From Thermoactinomyces daqus (lineage in GTDB: Bacteria > Bacillota > Bacilli > Thermoactinomycetales > Thermoactinomycetaceae): DNA of 64,000 bases. Position numbers and translations under genes: made by a program. The stretch lies in assembly GCF_000763315.1 (NCBI RefSeq), contig NZ_JPST01000021.1, positions 172,877 through 236,876 of the forward strand. Reading direction: 5' to 3'. Shown one piece after another: positions 34,167 through 42,854 of the stretch. The number at the start of each line of letters is the position of its first letter. Positions within the stretch are counted from its first letter, which is position 1. The notes under the pieces are model-generated. The model was given only the letters and a program-made list of their open reading frames with translations. It was not told where the DNA came from and did no database searches.

Positions 34167-35618
34167 ATGTCATTTTTTTGGAAAGATCTCGGCTGGCGAT
34201 GCCGTACGCACCGTCCGCTTCACACCGCCGATTCGCTTTGCCTGCTTCATCTGTACCAGCCGATTGTGGGCACGACGGCGATCTCTCTATACATGACGCT
34301 TTATTATCAAGTGCCGGTTCATCGTGCCGGTTTTTCCGATTTTCACAGCCATTCTTATTTGCTTAATCTCTGTCGGCTTACATTTGACCAACTTTTGGAA
34401 TCACGCTATTTGCTCGAAGGAGTCGGTTTGATTTCCACCTTCGAAATCAAAGATCAGGAGCACGGCCATTTTTATGAATATGAGCTGATCCCGCCTCTCA
34501 CTCCGGCTAAATTTTTCCAAAGCGATGTTCTCAGCTTCGCGTTATATAACCAGATCGGCAAAGAGCGTTTCTTGGCGATGAAAGATTGGCTGACTGGCGG
34601 ACAGGAAAAGGAAGAGAAGAATCAAAACACGTTGACGGTCAATCTCACCCGTTCATTTCAGGAAGTATTTAAAAGCCTTTCTCCGGCTGAGTTGGCGCGG
34701 GCCGCGGAGTTGGGGAAAGAGGCGGTCGGGCCGGTTGCAAAGATCGATGAGAGCTTGCATGAAGGAAAGTGGCCGCAATTGGATGGCCCGGACGATGGTT
34801 TTGCCCTGATAAAAATGAGACTTTCATCCTTGGTTGATGAAAATGCCTGGACAGATGAATTAAAAAGGGAATTGAGAGAGATTTGCTTTTTGTATCAGCT
34901 CGATGACTGGGATCTCCTGAAGGCATTGCAAAATCCTTATGTTACGAGAAATGGGCAGATCGACACAGATCGGCTGCGCTCCTATATAAAAAGCGAATAC
35001 CGGTTGCGGTTTGGCGACAATCCGGTCGTAACCCGCAAGCCGCTGAAACCGTCAACCAGCACCGACGAAACTCCGGAGGCCCCGAAGAGCCATGACGAAG
35101 CGTCTCTGTCGGAAGAGGAGAAGCATTTTAAGCAACTGGCCCAAATTTCCCCATTGGAATTGCTTTCCTATTATCATAAGGGAACGCGGATTCCCGACAG
35201 CGATGTGGAATTGGTGGAAAGGCTTATTCGCCAATATGGTTTGCCGCCGGCAGTGATTAACGTCCTGCTGGAATATGTGCTGCTGAAATATGATTATAAA
35301 TTGCCGCGCAATCTCGTCGAGAAAATTGCCGGCCAGTGGAAACGGCTGGGGATTGAAACTATACAGGATGCCCTGAAGCAGGCTCGGAAGGAAATATGGG
35401 AACCAAAACGGAAAAAGACGCGTCTGAAGGGACAGGCCAAACAGGAGGAGAAGTTGCCGCAAATGCTGAAAAAGCAATTTGAAGCGGAGGCCGTTTCCGC
35501 AGAATCACCGGCGCAGCAGAGGGAAACGGAGGACAGGCAGGCACAAATCCGGGCAAAGCTTCGTTTAATGAACGAAAAATTTAGCGCTGCGCAAAAAGAA
35601 AATAAGAATACTCCCTGA
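34167..35618 (+). CDS. dnaB: Replication initiation and membrane attachment protein DnaB, 483 aa
   Basis: Gram-positive DnaB is a helicase-loading co-factor with DnaD and DnaI; it is not the E. coli helicase. Recognisable are an N-terminal DnaB/DnaD domain (ICLYQPIVGTTAISLYMTLYYQ-like, residues about 25-50; LNLCRLTFDQLLESRYLLEGVGLI) and a C-terminal DnaD-like region (SPLELLSYYHKGTRIPDSDVELVERL, about 335-400) with a charged tail. Start ATG 34167 has SD AGAGGGGGA; an upstream in-frame ATG lacks one. In most Bacillales dnaI follows; here the next genes are tRNAs, so dnaI lies elsewhere or is missing. Confidence 0.88.
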   Translation: MSFFWKDLGWRCRTHRPLHTADSLCLLHLYQPIVGTTAISLYMTLYYQVPVHRAGFSDFHSHSYLLNLCRLTFDQLLESRYLLEGVGLISTFEIKDQEHGHFYEYELIPPLTPAKFFQSDVLSFALYNQIGKERFLAMKDWLTGGQEKEEKNQNTLTVNLTRSFQEVFKSLSPAELARAAELGKEAVGPVAKIDESLHEGKWPQLDGPDDGFALIKMRLSSLVDENAWTDELKRELREICFLYQLDDWDLLKALQNPYVTRNGQIDTDRLRSYIKSEYRLRFGDNPVVTRKPLKPSTSTDETPEAPKSHDEASLSEEEKHFKQLAQISPLELLSYYHKGTRIPDSDVELVERLIRQYGLPPAVINVLLEYVLLKYDYKLPRNLVEKIAGQWKRLGIETIQDALKQARKEIWEPKRKKTRLKGQAKQEEKLPQMLKKQFEAEAVSAESPAQQRETEDRQAQIRAKLRLMNEKFSAAQKENKNTP

Positions 35619-35625
35619 GCAAATC

Positions 35626-35708
35626 ACGGGGAGACCGATGGATGATACTTCTCGGAATTTGTGATCACAAAAAAATAATAAAAACAATTGCAATCCATCT
35701 TTCCCCGT
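35626..35708. repeat. Interrupted inverted repeat with an internal 14-bp palindrome
   Basis: ACGGGGA-GACC-GATGGAT (35626-35643) pairs with ATCCATC-TT-TCCCCGT (35693-35708), two runs of 7 bp. In the enclosed stretch lies TTTGTGATCACAAA (35658-35671), a perfect 14-bp palindrome. The right arm overlaps the spacer of the tRNA promoter. Could be an operator or a cruciform; not recognised. Confidence 0.5.
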
Positions 35709-35716
35709 GTTATAAT
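35688..35716 (+). promoter_or_regulatory. Strong promoter of the tRNA cluster
   Basis: TTGCAA (35688-35693), 17-bp spacer, TATAAT (35711-35716). Confidence 0.8.
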
Positions 35717-35748
35717 CTCTTTTGTCAGCCAATCAAATAGCTTTGTTT

Positions 35749-35824
<76 letters not shown>

Positions 35825-35828
35825 TCTT

Positions 35829-35903
35829 GCGGAAGTGGCTCAGGGGTAGAGCATCGCCTTGCCAAGGCGAGGGTCGCGGGTTCGAATCCCGTCTTCCGCT
35901 CCA
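35829..35903 (+). tRNA. tRNA-Gly (GCC)
   Basis: Acceptor GCGGAAG/CTTCCGC, anticodon GCC at 35861-35863, T-loop GGTTCGAATCC and encoded CCA. Four nt after tRNA-Phe. Confidence 0.97.
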
Positions 35904-35913
35904 TTTTTTATAA

Positions 35914-36003
35914 GCCGGGGTGGCGGAATTGGCAGACGCACAGGACTTAAAATCCTGCGGTGGGTGTACTACCGTGTCGGTTCGAGTCCGACCCTCGGCA
36001 CCA
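35914..36003 (+). tRNA. tRNA-Leu (TAA)
   Basis: Class II tRNA with a long variable arm, acceptor GCCGGGG paired with a CTCGGC-type 3' strand, anticodon TAA at 35948-35950, T-loop GGTTCGAGTCC and encoded CCA. Confidence 0.96.
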
Positions 36004-36012
36004 GGTCCAAGT

Positions 36013-36038
36013 CCTTCCGCCCGGAAGGTTATTTTTTT
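36013..36038 (+). terminator. Terminator after the tRNA cluster
   Basis: CCTTCC/GGAAGG with a 4-nt loop followed by a seven-T run. Confidence 0.8.
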
Positions 36039-36066
36039 GCCTCCGTTTGATTGACGGGGGCTTTTT
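36039..36066 (+). terminator. Second, back-to-back terminator
   Basis: GCCTCCGT/ACGGGGGC stem (one G-U) with a 7-nt loop, then five T. Confidence 0.75.
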
Positions 36067-36073
36067 GTTTTGA

Positions 36074-36103
36074 TTGACGGGTGAACGGCTTCTGGCGTAC
36101 AAT
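36074..36103 (+). promoter_or_regulatory. Promoter of the nitroreductase gene
   Basis: TTGACG (36074-36079), 18-bp spacer, TACAAT (36098-36103). Confidence 0.75.
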
Positions 36104-36112
36104 GAAGTAAAA

Positions 36113-36127
36113 TGAGAACGATTATCA
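36113..36127. promoter_or_regulatory. Fur-box-like operator
   Basis: TGAGAACGATTATCA differs from the 7-1-7 Fur consensus TGATAATNATTATCA at two positions. It begins 9 bp after the -10, covering the transcription start of the nitroreductase gene, a repression position. The half-sites fit Fur better than PerR or Zur. Confidence 0.6.
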
Positions 36128-36155
36128 ATTGATGGAGCGAAAAGAGGGGAAACGG

Positions 36156-36725
36156 ATGGAACTTTTTGAAGCGATTCGCACAAGGCGGAGTATCGGCAAG
36201 GTCAAGCCGGACCCGGTGCCGAAAGAGAAAATCGAAAAAATGCTGGAAGCGGCGACGTGGGCTCCGAATCATCACCGGACTGAGCCGTGGCGCTTTTTGG
36301 TTCTGACGGGGGAAGGCCGGAAGCGTTTGGGCAATGTGATGATGGCCGTGGCGAACGAAAAGAACGAGGAACTCTCGCCGGCGGAAAAAGAGGAGCAATT
36401 ACGGCGTGAATTGAACAAGGCGTTTCGCGCTCCGGTGGTAATCGTGGTGGTCGCTTCTCCTGCCGACCGTCCCAATGTGCTTGAGGAAGAGGAGCTGGCG
36501 GCTTGTCATGCGGCTGTGCAAAATATGTTGCTCGCCGCGCATGCGCTTGGTTTGGGAGCCGTTTGGCGAACCGGAAAAGCGGCATATCATCCGGCGGCCA
36601 GACAGGAATTTGCACTGGCAGACCATGAGAAAATCGTCGGCTTTGTTTATACCGGTTATCCGGATCTCCGGCCTCCTGCCGCAAAACGGACCCCGTTTGC
36701 TGATAAAACCACCTGGATCGGATAG
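36156..36725 (+). CDS. Nitroreductase family protein, 189 aa
   Basis: FMN-dependent flavoenzyme of the YdjA/NfsA-like short type. FMN contacts are seen in AIRTRRSIGKVK, the ATWAPNHHRTEPWRFLVL signature (about 35-52), AVQNMLLAAHALGLGAVWRTG and KIVGFVYTGYP. Reduction of nitro compounds, quinones or a flavin-linked substrate is possible. Start ATG 36156 with SD AGAGGGGA. A Fur-like box over its promoter suggests iron-responsive expression, unusual for a plain nitroreductase; a role as a flavin or ferric reductase is a speculation that would fit. Confidence 0.88.
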   Translation: MELFEAIRTRRSIGKVKPDPVPKEKIEKMLEAATWAPNHHRTEPWRFLVLTGEGRKRLGNVMMAVANEKNEELSPAEKEEQLRRELNKAFRAPVVIVVVASPADRPNVLEEEELAACHAAVQNMLLAAHALGLGAVWRTGKAAYHPAARQEFALADHEKIVGFVYTGYPDLRPPAAKRTPFADKTTWIG

Positions 36726-36877
36726 TTGCCGTTATCCCTGGCTATGACAATTTCCCGTCATTTGTGATACGATAAACAAGGTAATCTCATTCGGGTATGT
36801 TGATACCGATACAGGATATCCGTTCAACACGCCTGAATCAAATGATTGTCCGACCTGGTCAGGGAGGGTGAGAATAT

Positions 36878-37990
36878 ATGACGAAGATCGATTCCATATT
36901 GGAACGGGCATTGGCCGGTGAGCGTTTGGGATTGGAAGATGGGATCGCATTATGGGAAAGCGACGAAATCGAAAAAATGGGCCGGGCCGCTGACCAGATC
37001 ATGAAGAAGTGGCATCCCGAGCCGGTAACTACATTTGTGATCGGGCGAAATATCAATTATTCCAATGTCTGCGATACTTACTGCCGTTTTTGCGCTTTCT
37101 ATCGCGCGCCGGGGTCTCCGGAAGGGTATGTGTTGCCCAATGAGACGATTTTTCAAAAGATCCAGGAGACCGTTGATGTAGGAGGGACGGAAATCCTGAT
37201 GCAAGGCGGAACAAATCCGGATTTGCCGTTCGAATATTATACTGATTTGCTCCGTGAGATCAAAAAGCGATTTCCCGGCATTACGATGCACTCCTTCTCA
37301 CCGGCGGAAATTCTCAAAATGAAGGAAGTATCCGGATTATCACTGGAAGAAGTGATTCGCCAGCTCAAGGAAGCCGGCCTTGATTCGCTTCCGGGCGGCG
37401 GGGCTGAGATTCTGGATGATGAGATCAGAAGGAAAATCAGCCGTTTGAAAGGGTCTTGGCGTGACTGGATGGATGTGATGCAGACAGCGCACCGGGTTGG
37501 CATGCATACGACCGCGACGATGGTGATCGGATTTGGTGAAACCTACGAACACCGTATTAACCATTTGCTTCGCATCCGGGAAGCGCAGGACGAAACCAAA
37601 GGCTTCCTCGCTTTCATCGTCTGGACGTTCCAGCCGGATCATACCAATCTGAAACGGGAAAAACTTCCGCCGGAAGAGTATCTGAAAGCGGTGGCGATTG
37701 CCCGGCTGATGTTGGATAATATCCCTAATTTCCAATCTTCTTGGGTGACGATGGGGCCGGAAATCGGCAAGTTGTCGCTCCAGTATGGCTGTAACGATTT
37801 TGGCAGTACGATGATTGAAGAAAACGTGGTGTCAGCTGCGGGAACGACACATAAAGTGAATACCAATCTGATTTTGCGCCTGATCCGGGAAGCAGGAAAA
37901 ATCCCCGCCCAACGCAATACCAAATATCAAATTTTGCATGTGTTCGGGGAGAACGAGACTGCCGCCCGCGATTTTGTCATGCAGAATTAG
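36878..37990 (+). CDS. mqnC: Cyclic dehypoxanthinyl futalosine synthase MqnC, 370 aa
   Basis: Radical SAM enzyme of the futalosine route to menaquinone, forming the cyclic spiro intermediate. The [4Fe-4S] motif is CDTYCRFCAF (CxxxCxxC, about 67-74). Family blocks are VIGRNINYSNVC, EILMQGGTNPDLPFEYY, DSLPGGGAEILDDEIR, the TTATMVIGFGETYEHRI strand and the C-terminal GANDFGS-type motif CNDFGSTMIEENVVSAAG that distinguishes MqnC from MqnE or CofH. SD GGAGGGTG before ATG. The rest of the pathway (mqnA, B, D, E) is not in the window. Confidence 0.93.
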   Translation: MTKIDSILERALAGERLGLEDGIALWESDEIEKMGRAADQIMKKWHPEPVTTFVIGRNINYSNVCDTYCRFCAFYRAPGSPEGYVLPNETIFQKIQETVDVGGTEILMQGGTNPDLPFEYYTDLLREIKKRFPGITMHSFSPAEILKMKEVSGLSLEEVIRQLKEAGLDSLPGGGAEILDDEIRRKISRLKGSWRDWMDVMQTAHRVGMHTTATMVIGFGETYEHRINHLLRIREAQDETKGFLAFIVWTFQPDHTNLKREKLPPEEYLKAVAIARLMLDNIPNFQSSWVTMGPEIGKLSLQYGCNDFGSTMIEENVVSAAGTTHKVNTNLILRLIREAGKIPAQRNTKYQILHVFGENETAARDFVMQN

Positions 37991-38003
37991 CGAGAACACC
38001 ACA

Positions 38004-38042
38004 AAAACCTTGGTCAGAGTATATTCTGATCAGGGTTTTTTT
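38004..38042 (+). terminator. Terminator after mqnC
   Basis: Fifteen-bp stem AAAACCTTGGTCAGA/TCTGATCAGGGTTTT (two G-U) followed by a T-run. Confidence 0.85.
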
Positions 38043-38170
38043 CTTTGGTAATTTATTTTATAAATAATAAAACTGTTCTTGTGAAATGGATTTTATTATA
38101 AAACTTTGATATTTTTAAGAAGGTTGTATGGAACTTTTTACATATTGGCATTCTTGGAGGAGGAGAAACA

Positions 38171-38800
38171 GTGCAAGGAAAAACGCATGTGGCTATCGGA
38201 ATCGCCACAGGAGTGGGACTGGCCTGTTCATCCGGGAGTGATGACGTAGCCGAACTCAGCTTGACAATTGTGCTGTCGGGATTCGCTTCGCTTCTGCCGG
38301 ACATTGATGAAGACGGGAGTCTGATCAATAACTTTATCTTTCCCTCATTGAAGCGAACCTATCGTTCCTTTGCGTTAGCGGCATTGGGGGTGATTATGGC
38401 TGCGCTTTATTTTGTGAAAGGATTGCCGTTGTGGGTTCTTCTCATTGGCATTTATGCAGCCGGGGTGGCTTATGTTCCTCATCGGACGGTTACCCATTCG
38501 GTTCTGTCGGTATTCTACGTTGGCTGGGTTACGTACCTGATTTCGCCCCCGTATGTATTTGCAGTGGTCATGGGCTATTTGTCCCATTTATTTGCGGACA
38601 CATTAACCACGGCCGGTGTACCTTATTTGTGGCCTTATCATAAAAAATTCAATCTGAAAAAACTGGGGATTCATATTAAAAGCGGGGGAAAGGAAGATCA
38701 TCTGATCGGCACGTTATCGCTGGTTTTGGCTGCAATCGGATTTGTTTATCTGGTCGGCCATATTTTTTATCAGCAGGCGGCTTCATCGGGCTGGTTTTAA
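38171..38800 (+). CDS. YdjM/DUF457 family membrane-bound metal-dependent hydrolase, 209 aa
   Basis: Conserved metal-ligand motifs are MQGKTHVAIG with an early His, LLPDIDEDGS, PHRTVTHSVL and MGYLSHLFADTLTTAGVPYLWP. Several hydrophobic segments lie between them. YdjM-type proteins are annotated as inner-membrane metal-dependent hydrolases, in E. coli an SOS-regulated one; the substrate is unknown. Start GTG with SD GGAGGAGAAAC. It is followed by a short hairpin but no clear terminator. Confidence 0.85.
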   Translation: MQGKTHVAIGIATGVGLACSSGSDDVAELSLTIVLSGFASLLPDIDEDGSLINNFIFPSLKRTYRSFALAALGVIMAALYFVKGLPLWVLLIGIYAAGVAYVPHRTVTHSVLSVFYVGWVTYLISPPYVFAVVMGYLSHLFADTLTTAGVPYLWPYHKKFNLKKLGIHIKSGGKEDHLIGTLSLVLAAIGFVYLVGHIFYQQAASSGWF

Positions 38801-38856
38801 ACCGCTGTTGCAGGTCGGGGCAGGGTGTTGCCCTTGACCTCTGCCAGGAGGTAAAC

Positions 38857-38949
38857 TTGGCAGATGGTTTAAGCCGCAGACGTGAAAGAAGAGTTCCCCG
38901 TTTGTATAAGGGGGACCAAGCGCCATTCATATGTGAATCACAAACTTAG
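38857..38949 (+). CDS. Candidate short ORF with ideal SD, 30 aa
   Basis: AGGAGG lies 5 nt before TTG 38857. The peptide runs MADGLSRRRERRVPRLYKGD then QAPFICESQT, with an Arg-rich first half. CTGCCA before and TGGCAG after the SD could form a 6-bp stem that hides it. I do not recognise the peptide. Confidence 0.25.
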   Translation: MADGLSRRRERRVPRLYKGDQAPFICESQT

Positions 38950-38974
38950 AAAAAATATCGCAGGTGATTAAGGG

Positions 38975-39342
38975 ATGATGGAGAGAACGATCGTTGGAAA
39001 GCTTATCCTCCGGATACCCAATGGATCTTATTTTATGTAGAAGGATATGAGGGATTCTATGGAATTCGTCCAATACCAATGAAAGGGTCCTGTTCGATTT
39101 ATGAAGCGAAGTTACAAGATCTGGGGTTTGACTTCTCATCTGTTCGTTACTTTGATCCAACCGAACTGGATGATGGTGAAATGGAAGAATTTGACGAATG
39201 CGCTGAAGAATATTTGTACGAGTGGTTCTCAGACCGGTTTTTGGAAGCAGGTGGAGATTCATTTCCTCTTCCTTGTTACCTGCAATTCCATGATGGCGGG
39301 AGGCGTTTTAACATGAAAACGAAACAATGGACAGAAGAATAA
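38975..39342 (+). pseudogene. Hypothetical gene, apparently frameshifted near its 5' end
   Basis: ATG 38975 (SD AAGGG) opens MMERTIVGK in one frame and stops at 39040. A second frame, open from 38968 to 39342, reads RWKAYPPDTQWILFYVEGYE and then an acidic, Tyr/Phe-rich stretch (LDDGEMEEFDECAEEYLYEW) ending PLPCYLQFHDGG. The ATG at 39079 within that frame has no SD. The coding-like stretch begins before any start codon in its frame, so a 1-nt loss or gain near 38990 would restore one protein of about 120 aa. Family not recognised. Confidence 0.45.
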
Positions 39343-39578
39343 AAATTGTTATTATTCAATCCGGCTCTTTTGTGCGCTGTCCGCCTTGCCGGCTGCATCC
39401 AAATTCCCCCGGCTTAAATGTGATACACCGAAGGAAATGGCGCGTTCCATGCTTGTGGCGGGAGGCAAGATTGACCGGCTGTTGCGACAGGGTTTTCTGT
39501 AAAGCCGGGCGATTTGTGTATACAGATTCCCGCAATCCCATATATTGTTATTAAGCTTTTGCCGAAAGGGGGAATTGG

Positions 39579-40448
39579 GTGAATTATTTAATTTCCGTTC
39601 GCTTTCATGACCGAAAAAAAGTACTGCGCTTGCGGCCCTATCTGCAAAATCTGTTGGCCGAACGCCGTTGTTCGTTGACGTTGGCGGAAATTGAAGGAAG
39701 ACATTTTTTTTGGTTCCAATTTCCGCCGGGACGTGAAGAAGAAATAAGAAAAAAAGTGGGTTGGGCCGTGGCGCGCTACATATGCGATCAGATTGAACCG
39801 GACCTGATCAATTGGATGATCCGCCGGTATGATCCTTTTCGTTCGCATGAAGAGGTCGGGAGAATCAGGCGGGAGGTGTTCAGGCAACTGAAGTCGAGCG
39901 CCTGGGAGTACAAGAAATCCGTCTACGCTGACCGCAGGGAGAAATTGGCGGAACAAGTGGAATGGTACTTGCGGGAGAATTGCCGGCTGGCTGTTGACGG
40001 TTATGTGCGCTTTCGCATGAAAGGACATTTCCGCGTACTGGCCTCCTGTGTCAAAGAAGCAGTCGCCTCCTATCGCCTTGATCAGGAATATAAGGAATTT
40101 ATCCGTCTGTTGCGCCAATTTGTTCAACTCCAAGTTCCCAAGGTTCCCTTGATTCATGTTGTTCACCAGGCGGATGGCGGGTTTCGGCTGCTGTTGGCAG
40201 ACGGCCGGACGCTTCCGCAAAAAGAATTGAATGAATGGGGGTATGAAGGATGGGAAACTCCTTTTTCCAATGAGGATTATATTCTGGGCGCCTTGCTGAC
40301 AGCCGTGCCTGAACGGGTGGTCGTACATACGGAACAACGGCATGAAAATGTGATCCGCACCCTGCTGCAAATCTTTAAAGGCCGCATTATGCTTTGTGAT
40401 GGTTGCAGCCGGTGCAAACCGGCAGTAAAATGGGGAGAAGATGCTTGA
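39579..40448 (+). CDS. ytxC: Sporulation protein YtxC, 289 aa
   Basis: Identified by its position directly before thrS, by length (about 280-290) and by the YtxC pattern: YICDQIEPDLINWMIRRYD (about 65-85), VEWYLRENCRLAVDGYVRFRMKG and YKEFIRLLRQFVQLQ. It ends with a conserved two-Cys tail, CDGCSRCKPA. It looks soluble and cytoplasmic. Function unknown beyond sporulation association. Start GTG with SD GAAAGGGGGA. The -35 of the thrS promoter overlaps its stop codon. The 39343-39578 stretch before it holds no gene I can support. Confidence 0.88.
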   Translation: MNYLISVRFHDRKKVLRLRPYLQNLLAERRCSLTLAEIEGRHFFWFQFPPGREEEIRKKVGWAVARYICDQIEPDLINWMIRRYDPFRSHEEVGRIRREVFRQLKSSAWEYKKSVYADRREKLAEQVEWYLRENCRLAVDGYVRFRMKGHFRVLASCVKEAVASYRLDQEYKEFIRLLRQFVQLQVPKVPLIHVVHQADGGFRLLLADGRTLPQKELNEWGYEGWETPFSNEDYILGALLTAVPERVVVHTEQRHENVIRTLLQIFKGRIMLCDGCSRCKPAVKWGEDA

Positions 40449-40474
40449 CTAAAATGCGGGGAAATGAGTATAAT
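40445..40474 (+). promoter_or_regulatory. thrS promoter
   Basis: TTGACT (40445-40450), 18-bp spacer, TATAAT (40469-40474). The -35 overlaps the ytxC stop codon. Confidence 0.85.
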
Positions 40475-40480
40475 ACATAA

Positions 40481-40758
40481 AAATTTCAATTTTAGCGGCA
40501 ATGCGAAGGACACGAGCAGTTTTCCATGGTTTCAGAGAGCGGGGGTCACCGGCTGCAAACCCCTGTACCCGCTGGGAAGGTGCTTACCCCCTTCAAGCTG
40601 CAACGGGGAACGCGGAAGTTTGCCAGTATCCGTTGCCGGCAACACACCGTTATTGTGTTGGAGGATTCCGTTGGTTTTCTTTTTGTTTGCAACGGGATTG
40701 AAAAAGGGTGGAACCACGACAGCAACGCTCGTCCCTTTCCGGGGATCGGGCGTTTTTT
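40481..40758 (+). promoter_or_regulatory. T-box leader of thrS
   Basis: The hallmark AGGGTGGAACCACG (40705-40718) is present. Its UGGA would pair with a tRNA acceptor end having U at the discriminator, as in Bacillus tRNA-Thr. Upstream are stem I features (an AGAGAG bulge region at about 40536) and a hairpin AACACA/TGTGTT. A likely Thr specifier is ACC at 40586-40588. The competing terminator (AACGCTCG.../...CGGGCGTT, 40724-40758) ends in a T-run. Uncharged tRNA-Thr should allow readthrough. Confidence 0.92.
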
Positions 40759-40790
40759 ATTTTTTCCTATACTGAAGGAGGAGAAGCAAA

Positions 40791-42698
40791 ATGGAAATGG
40801 CAGTGAAATTGCCTGACGGTTCGATTCGCCAATACGACCGCCGGGTGACTGTAAGCGACGTGGCGGAATCGATCAGCAAAAGTTTGCTCAAAAAAGCGGT
40901 GGCGGGAAAAATCGACGGAAAAGTGGTCGATTTGAACCGGGAAGTTCCCGACGGCGCCCAGGTGCAAATTCTGACGCTGGAAGACAAAGACGGAGTCGAG
41001 GTATACCGGCACAGTACGGCGCACTTGCTGGCACAGGCTTTAAAACGGCTTTACCCTGACGTGAAACTGGGAATCGGTCCGGTCATCGAAGACGGCTTTT
41101 ACTATGATGTCGATTTGCCGGTGCGCCTGACGCCGGAAGACTTTCCGAAGATCGAGGCGGAGATGAACAAGATCGTCAAAGAGAATCTGCCGATCGTCCG
41201 CAAAGTGGTCAGCAGGGAAGAAGCGATCCGCCTTTACGAAAAAGTGGGAGACCATTTGAAACTGGAGATTATTCGCGACCTGCCGGAAGATGCCGTGATC
41301 ACCATTTATGAGCAGGGAGAGTTTTTCGATCTCTGCCGCGGTCCGCATCTGCCGTCGACGGGGAAAATCAAAGCCTTCAAATTGCTCAGTGTGGCCGGGG
41401 CGTACTGGCGCGGCGATTCCGACAACCAAATGCTCCAGCGCATTTACGGCACGGCCTGGCCGAAAAAATCGGAGTTGGAAGAGTACCTGCATTTTCTGGA
41501 GGAAGCCAGAAAACGGGATCATCGCAAACTGGGGCGTGAACTGAAGCTGTACATGTTCTCCGAAGAGGCTCCGGGGATGCCGTTCTACCTGCCGAACGGG
41601 ATGACCCTGCGCAATGAGTTGGAGCAGCTTTCACGCGAAATGCAAACCAAAGCGGGATACAAAGAAGTGCGCACGCCGCTCATGATGAATCAGCGCCTTT
41701 GGGAACAATCGGGCCACTGGGATCATTACCGGGAAAACATGTACTTCACCGATGTGGACGAAGCCACATTTGCCGTCAAGCCGATGAATTGCCCCGGGCA
41801 CATGCTGATCTTTAAAAATGAGATTCGCTCTTACCGTGATCTCCCGCTCCGTCTGGCCGAGTTCGGGCAAGTGCACCGCCATGAGTTGTCGGGCGCTTTA
41901 AACGGAATGTTGCGCGTTCGAACGTTTACCCAGGATGATGCCCACATTTTCGTGCGCCCGGACCAGATCGAAGAAGAAGTGATGAATGCGCTGAAACTGA
42001 TTGACCAAATTTATTCTGTTTTCGGATTCCCTTATTCCGTTGAGCTTTCCACCCGTCCGGAAGATTCGATGGGATCCGATGAATTGTGGGAAAAAGCGGA
42101 GTCCGCTCTGAAAAGCGTGTTGGACCGCGCCGGAATCGACTACCGGATCAATGAAGGGGATGGCGCCTTCTACGGTCCGAAAATCGATTTCCACATTCGT
42201 GACGCCCTGAAACGCAGCCATCAATGCGCCACAATTCAGCTCGATTTCCAGATGCCGGAGAAATTCGATCTCTCCTACATCGGCGAAGATAATGAACGGC
42301 ATCGGCCAGTGGTGATTCACCGCGCCATTTACGGTTCCATCGATCGGTTTATCGGCATTCTCGTCGAACACTACGGCGGTGCCTTCCCGCTTTGGCTGGC
42401 GCCGGTTCAGGTGCGCGTGATTCCGGTTTCCCGCGATTATAATGAATATGCCCGAAAAGTGACGGATGAATTACAAAGAGCCGGCATCCGCGTCGAACTG
42501 GATGCGCGTGACGAGAAGGTCGGCTATAAAATCCGTGAAGCTCAGGTGCAAAAAGTGCCGTACATGTTTGTCGTCGGGGAAAAAGAGCTGAATTCCGGAA
42601 CGGTAGCCGTCCGCAAGCGCACCGAAGGGGATCTCGGCGCCAAACCGCTGGATGAGGTAATCCGTGAGCTGAAAGAGGAGATCGGCGAAAGAAGATAA
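40791..42698 (+). CDS. thrS: Threonyl-tRNA synthetase, 635 aa
   Basis: Class II synthetase. Domains: TGS (about 1-65), editing domain with HSTAHLLAQALKRLYP and the DLCRGPHLPSTG motif (about 70-240), catalytic core with motif 1, MNCPGHMLIF with the zinc Cys, motif 2 HRHELSGALNGMLRVRTFTQDDAHIF and motif 3 VIHRAIYGSIDRFIGILVEHY, then the anticodon-binding domain from about 535. Length is the family standard. SD AAGGAGGAG. Expression is set by the T-box leader. A hairpin at about 42797 follows without a T-run. Confidence 0.97.
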   Translation: MEMAVKLPDGSIRQYDRRVTVSDVAESISKSLLKKAVAGKIDGKVVDLNREVPDGAQVQILTLEDKDGVEVYRHSTAHLLAQALKRLYPDVKLGIGPVIEDGFYYDVDLPVRLTPEDFPKIEAEMNKIVKENLPIVRKVVSREEAIRLYEKVGDHLKLEIIRDLPEDAVITIYEQGEFFDLCRGPHLPSTGKIKAFKLLSVAGAYWRGDSDNQMLQRIYGTAWPKKSELEEYLHFLEEARKRDHRKLGRELKLYMFSEEAPGMPFYLPNGMTLRNELEQLSREMQTKAGYKEVRTPLMMNQRLWEQSGHWDHYRENMYFTDVDEATFAVKPMNCPGHMLIFKNEIRSYRDLPLRLAEFGQVHRHELSGALNGMLRVRTFTQDDAHIFVRPDQIEEEVMNALKLIDQIYSVFGFPYSVELSTRPEDSMGSDELWEKAESALKSVLDRAGIDYRINEGDGAFYGPKIDFHIRDALKRSHQCATIQLDFQMPEKFDLSYIGEDNERHRPVVIHRAIYGSIDRFIGILVEHYGGAFPLWLAPVQVRVIPVSRDYNEYARKVTDELQRAGIRVELDARDEKVGYKIREAQVQKVPYMFVVGEKELNSGTVAVRKRTEGDLGAKPLDEVIRELKEEIGERR

Positions 42699-42854
42699 AG
42701 TCACCGCACAGGCAGGTTGTAGGCCAATCCGCTCGGAGTGCCCTTGCCTTCAATGGGCATAAAGGGGCTTCGCAGGATGAGATCAGGACTCGCTTGACAG
42801 CAGGGATATTTTTCGATACCCTGTTGTCTGTCTGTGATCGTGAAACGGCGTAAG

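Noticed and set aside
39327..39554. 75-aa Cys/Arg-rich ORF before ytxC
   Set aside because: Overlaps the end of the previous frame, has no SD, and its composition is typical of random frame in this GC content.
42797..42830. Hairpin GACAGCAGGG/CCCTGTTGTC as a thrS terminator
   Set aside because: The pairing is real, but no T-run follows, so I did not list it as a terminator.
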